This document shows positions 63,465-64,000 of a DNA stretch of 64,000 bases, in pieces. The stretch covers positions 1 through 64,000 of the forward strand of contig CANGJM010000016.1 of the NCBI GenBank assembly GCA_947454525.1. The letters are read 5' to 3'. The DNA is from Flavobacteriales bacterium (GTDB lineage: Bacteria; Bacteroidota; Bacteroidia; Flavobacteriales_D; Crocinitomicaceae). A program made the position numbers and the translations under genes. Position 1 is the first letter of the stretch. The number at the start of each line of letters is the position of its first letter. The notes beneath the pieces were generated by a model. That model saw only the letters and a list, made by a program, of their open reading frames with translations. It had not been told where the DNA came from and did no database searches.

Positions 63465-63968
63465 ATGGAGGAAATTAAAAACAAGGTCAAGGAAAGCAGT
63501 CTTATTCAGATGGACTTGGCGGATTTCAAATCGAAAGAAAAAATCGTGGGTCTCGACTTAGCTGCACAGCTTTGGCAGGGATTGGTTCTGAAAGAAAAAG
63601 ACTTTCGATCGTGGATTAAAACAGAAGCTTGGGACCAATTTGACGGTCAAGCTGTCTACATTCATTGCTCCGCGGATGCAATTGTTCCTACCTGGGCATA
63701 CATGTTAGTGGCTTCCGCGTTACATACACACGCTGCGTATGTTGTTGTTGGATCACAGCTAGAACTCGAAAAAGCGCTCATCCGAAGAAACATGGAACAA
63801 CTCGACCTAGGTCCATTTCAAGACGGAAAAGTCATCATCAAAGGATGCAGTGACATTTCTTGTCCGGAATATGCCATGGCAACATTAGTTCAAAAATTAC
63901 AAACAACGGTTCAGTCCATCATGTATGGCGAACCTTGTTCCACCGTTCCCATTTACAAACGCAAATAA
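63465..63968 (+). CDS. DUF2480 family protein
   Basis: A 167-aa cytosolic protein of a family seen mostly in Bacteroidota. The diagnostic stretches are QGLVLKEKDFRSWI, GQAVYIHCSADAIVPTWAY, VIIKGCSDISCPEYAMATL and the end SIMYGEPCSTVPIYKR. Function unknown; conserved Cys and His residues (HCSADA, GEPCSTVP) hint at metal or redox chemistry. A further gene begins 1 bp after its stop. Confidence 0.93.
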   Translation: MEEIKNKVKESSLIQMDLADFKSKEKIVGLDLAAQLWQGLVLKEKDFRSWIKTEAWDQFDGQAVYIHCSADAIVPTWAYMLVASALHTHAAYVVVGSQLELEKALIRRNMEQLDLGPFQDGKVIIKGCSDISCPEYAMATLVQKLQTTVQSIMYGEPCSTVPIYKRK

Positions 63969-63969
63969 C

Positions 63970-64000
63970 ATGAAAATAAAAGCTTGGTTAAACGCTGCAC
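63970..64000 (+). CDS. Start of a following gene, cut by window end
   Basis: An ATG one base after the DUF2480 stop opens a frame of ten codons (MKIKAWLNAA) to the window edge. Spacing suggests a co-transcribed gene; nothing can be said of the product. Confidence 0.4.
   Translation, partial: MKIKAWLNAA

Overview
The window reads as a chromosomal segment from a member of the Bacteroidota, most likely Flavobacteriales and perhaps Crocinitomicaceae (Fluviicola-like). The grounds are TAnnTTTG-type -7 boxes with short or absent leaders, an OmpA protein with thrombospondin-type-3 calcium repeats, an UpxY-type NusG paralogue at the head of a surface-polysaccharide locus, a DUF2480 protein, and the repeat families between genes. 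The genus is inference; the phylum is fairly secure.

Layout. From 1 to 45.7 kb every credible gene is on the minus strand; from 46.2 to 62.6 kb on the plus strand; a rhomboid gene and a DUF2480 gene close the window. The minus-strand half is a surface glycan locus headed by a NusG/UpxY antiterminator (45.1-45.7 kb). It continues with GDP-fucose synthesis (gmd, fcl), a membrane transglutaminase-like protein, a PIN toxin with a small overlapping partner, the ABC exporter permease (Wzm) and ATPase (Wzt). Then comes a compact AT-rich block (about 18.5-35.0 kb) of overlapping genes: glycosyltransferases (GT2, GT4, CgeB-like, GT10 fucosyltransferase, O-fucosyltransferase-like), two FkbM methyltransferases, a hexapeptide acetyltransferase, an asparagine-synthase-type amidotransferase, an epimerase and a Wzy/WaaL-like membrane protein. 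Beyond it lie a second AsnB, two GT4s, a carbamoyltransferase, a GT2, two AAA/DUF4143 ATPases, a mannose-6-phosphate-isomerase-type cupin, pgi and a secreted Kelch-like protein. The plus-strand half makes activated sugars: a WbpE-like aminotransferase, UDP-glucose 6-dehydrogenase, UDP-xylose synthase, WbpD-like acetyltransferase, WbpB-like oxidoreductase, TviB/WbpO-like dehydrogenase and RmlB. These are followed by a CpsB-type phosphatase and housekeeping or unlinked genes (SixA-like phosphatase, four-helix bundle protein, SUFU-domain protein, EamA transporter, S9 peptidase, VanZ-like protein).

How the genes could work together. Pgi and the cupin isomerase feed fructose-6-P and mannose-6-P; Gmd and Fcl make GDP-fucose for the two putative fucosyltransferases. 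Ugd and Uxs make UDP-glucuronate and UDP-xylose. The TviB/WbpB/WbpE/WbpD set would make a diacetamido-uronic acid donor, which the AsnB proteins could amidate. The chain would be methylated, acetylated and carbamoylated, and exported by Wzm/Wzt.

The most unusual feature is non-coding. Outside the AT-rich block, genes of the minus-strand half are separated by spacers bounded by inverted arrays of an 8-bp unit (GTGCTAAT on the left, ATTAGCAC on the right). The spacers have an oriented interior and nested hairpin modules. The arrays often supply the stop codon of the neighbouring gene and sometimes lie directly on its start. Several spacers hold accessory genes (an AAA/DUF4143 ATPase, two DUF4062-GHKL proteins, a PIN toxin pair). 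A second notable signal is that both AAA/DUF4143 genes have four direct repeats of exactly 23 bp upstream of their -7 box, although the repeat sequences differ. A third is an apparent recombination junction inside wzt. All counts and translations were done by eye; no database search or alignment was run.
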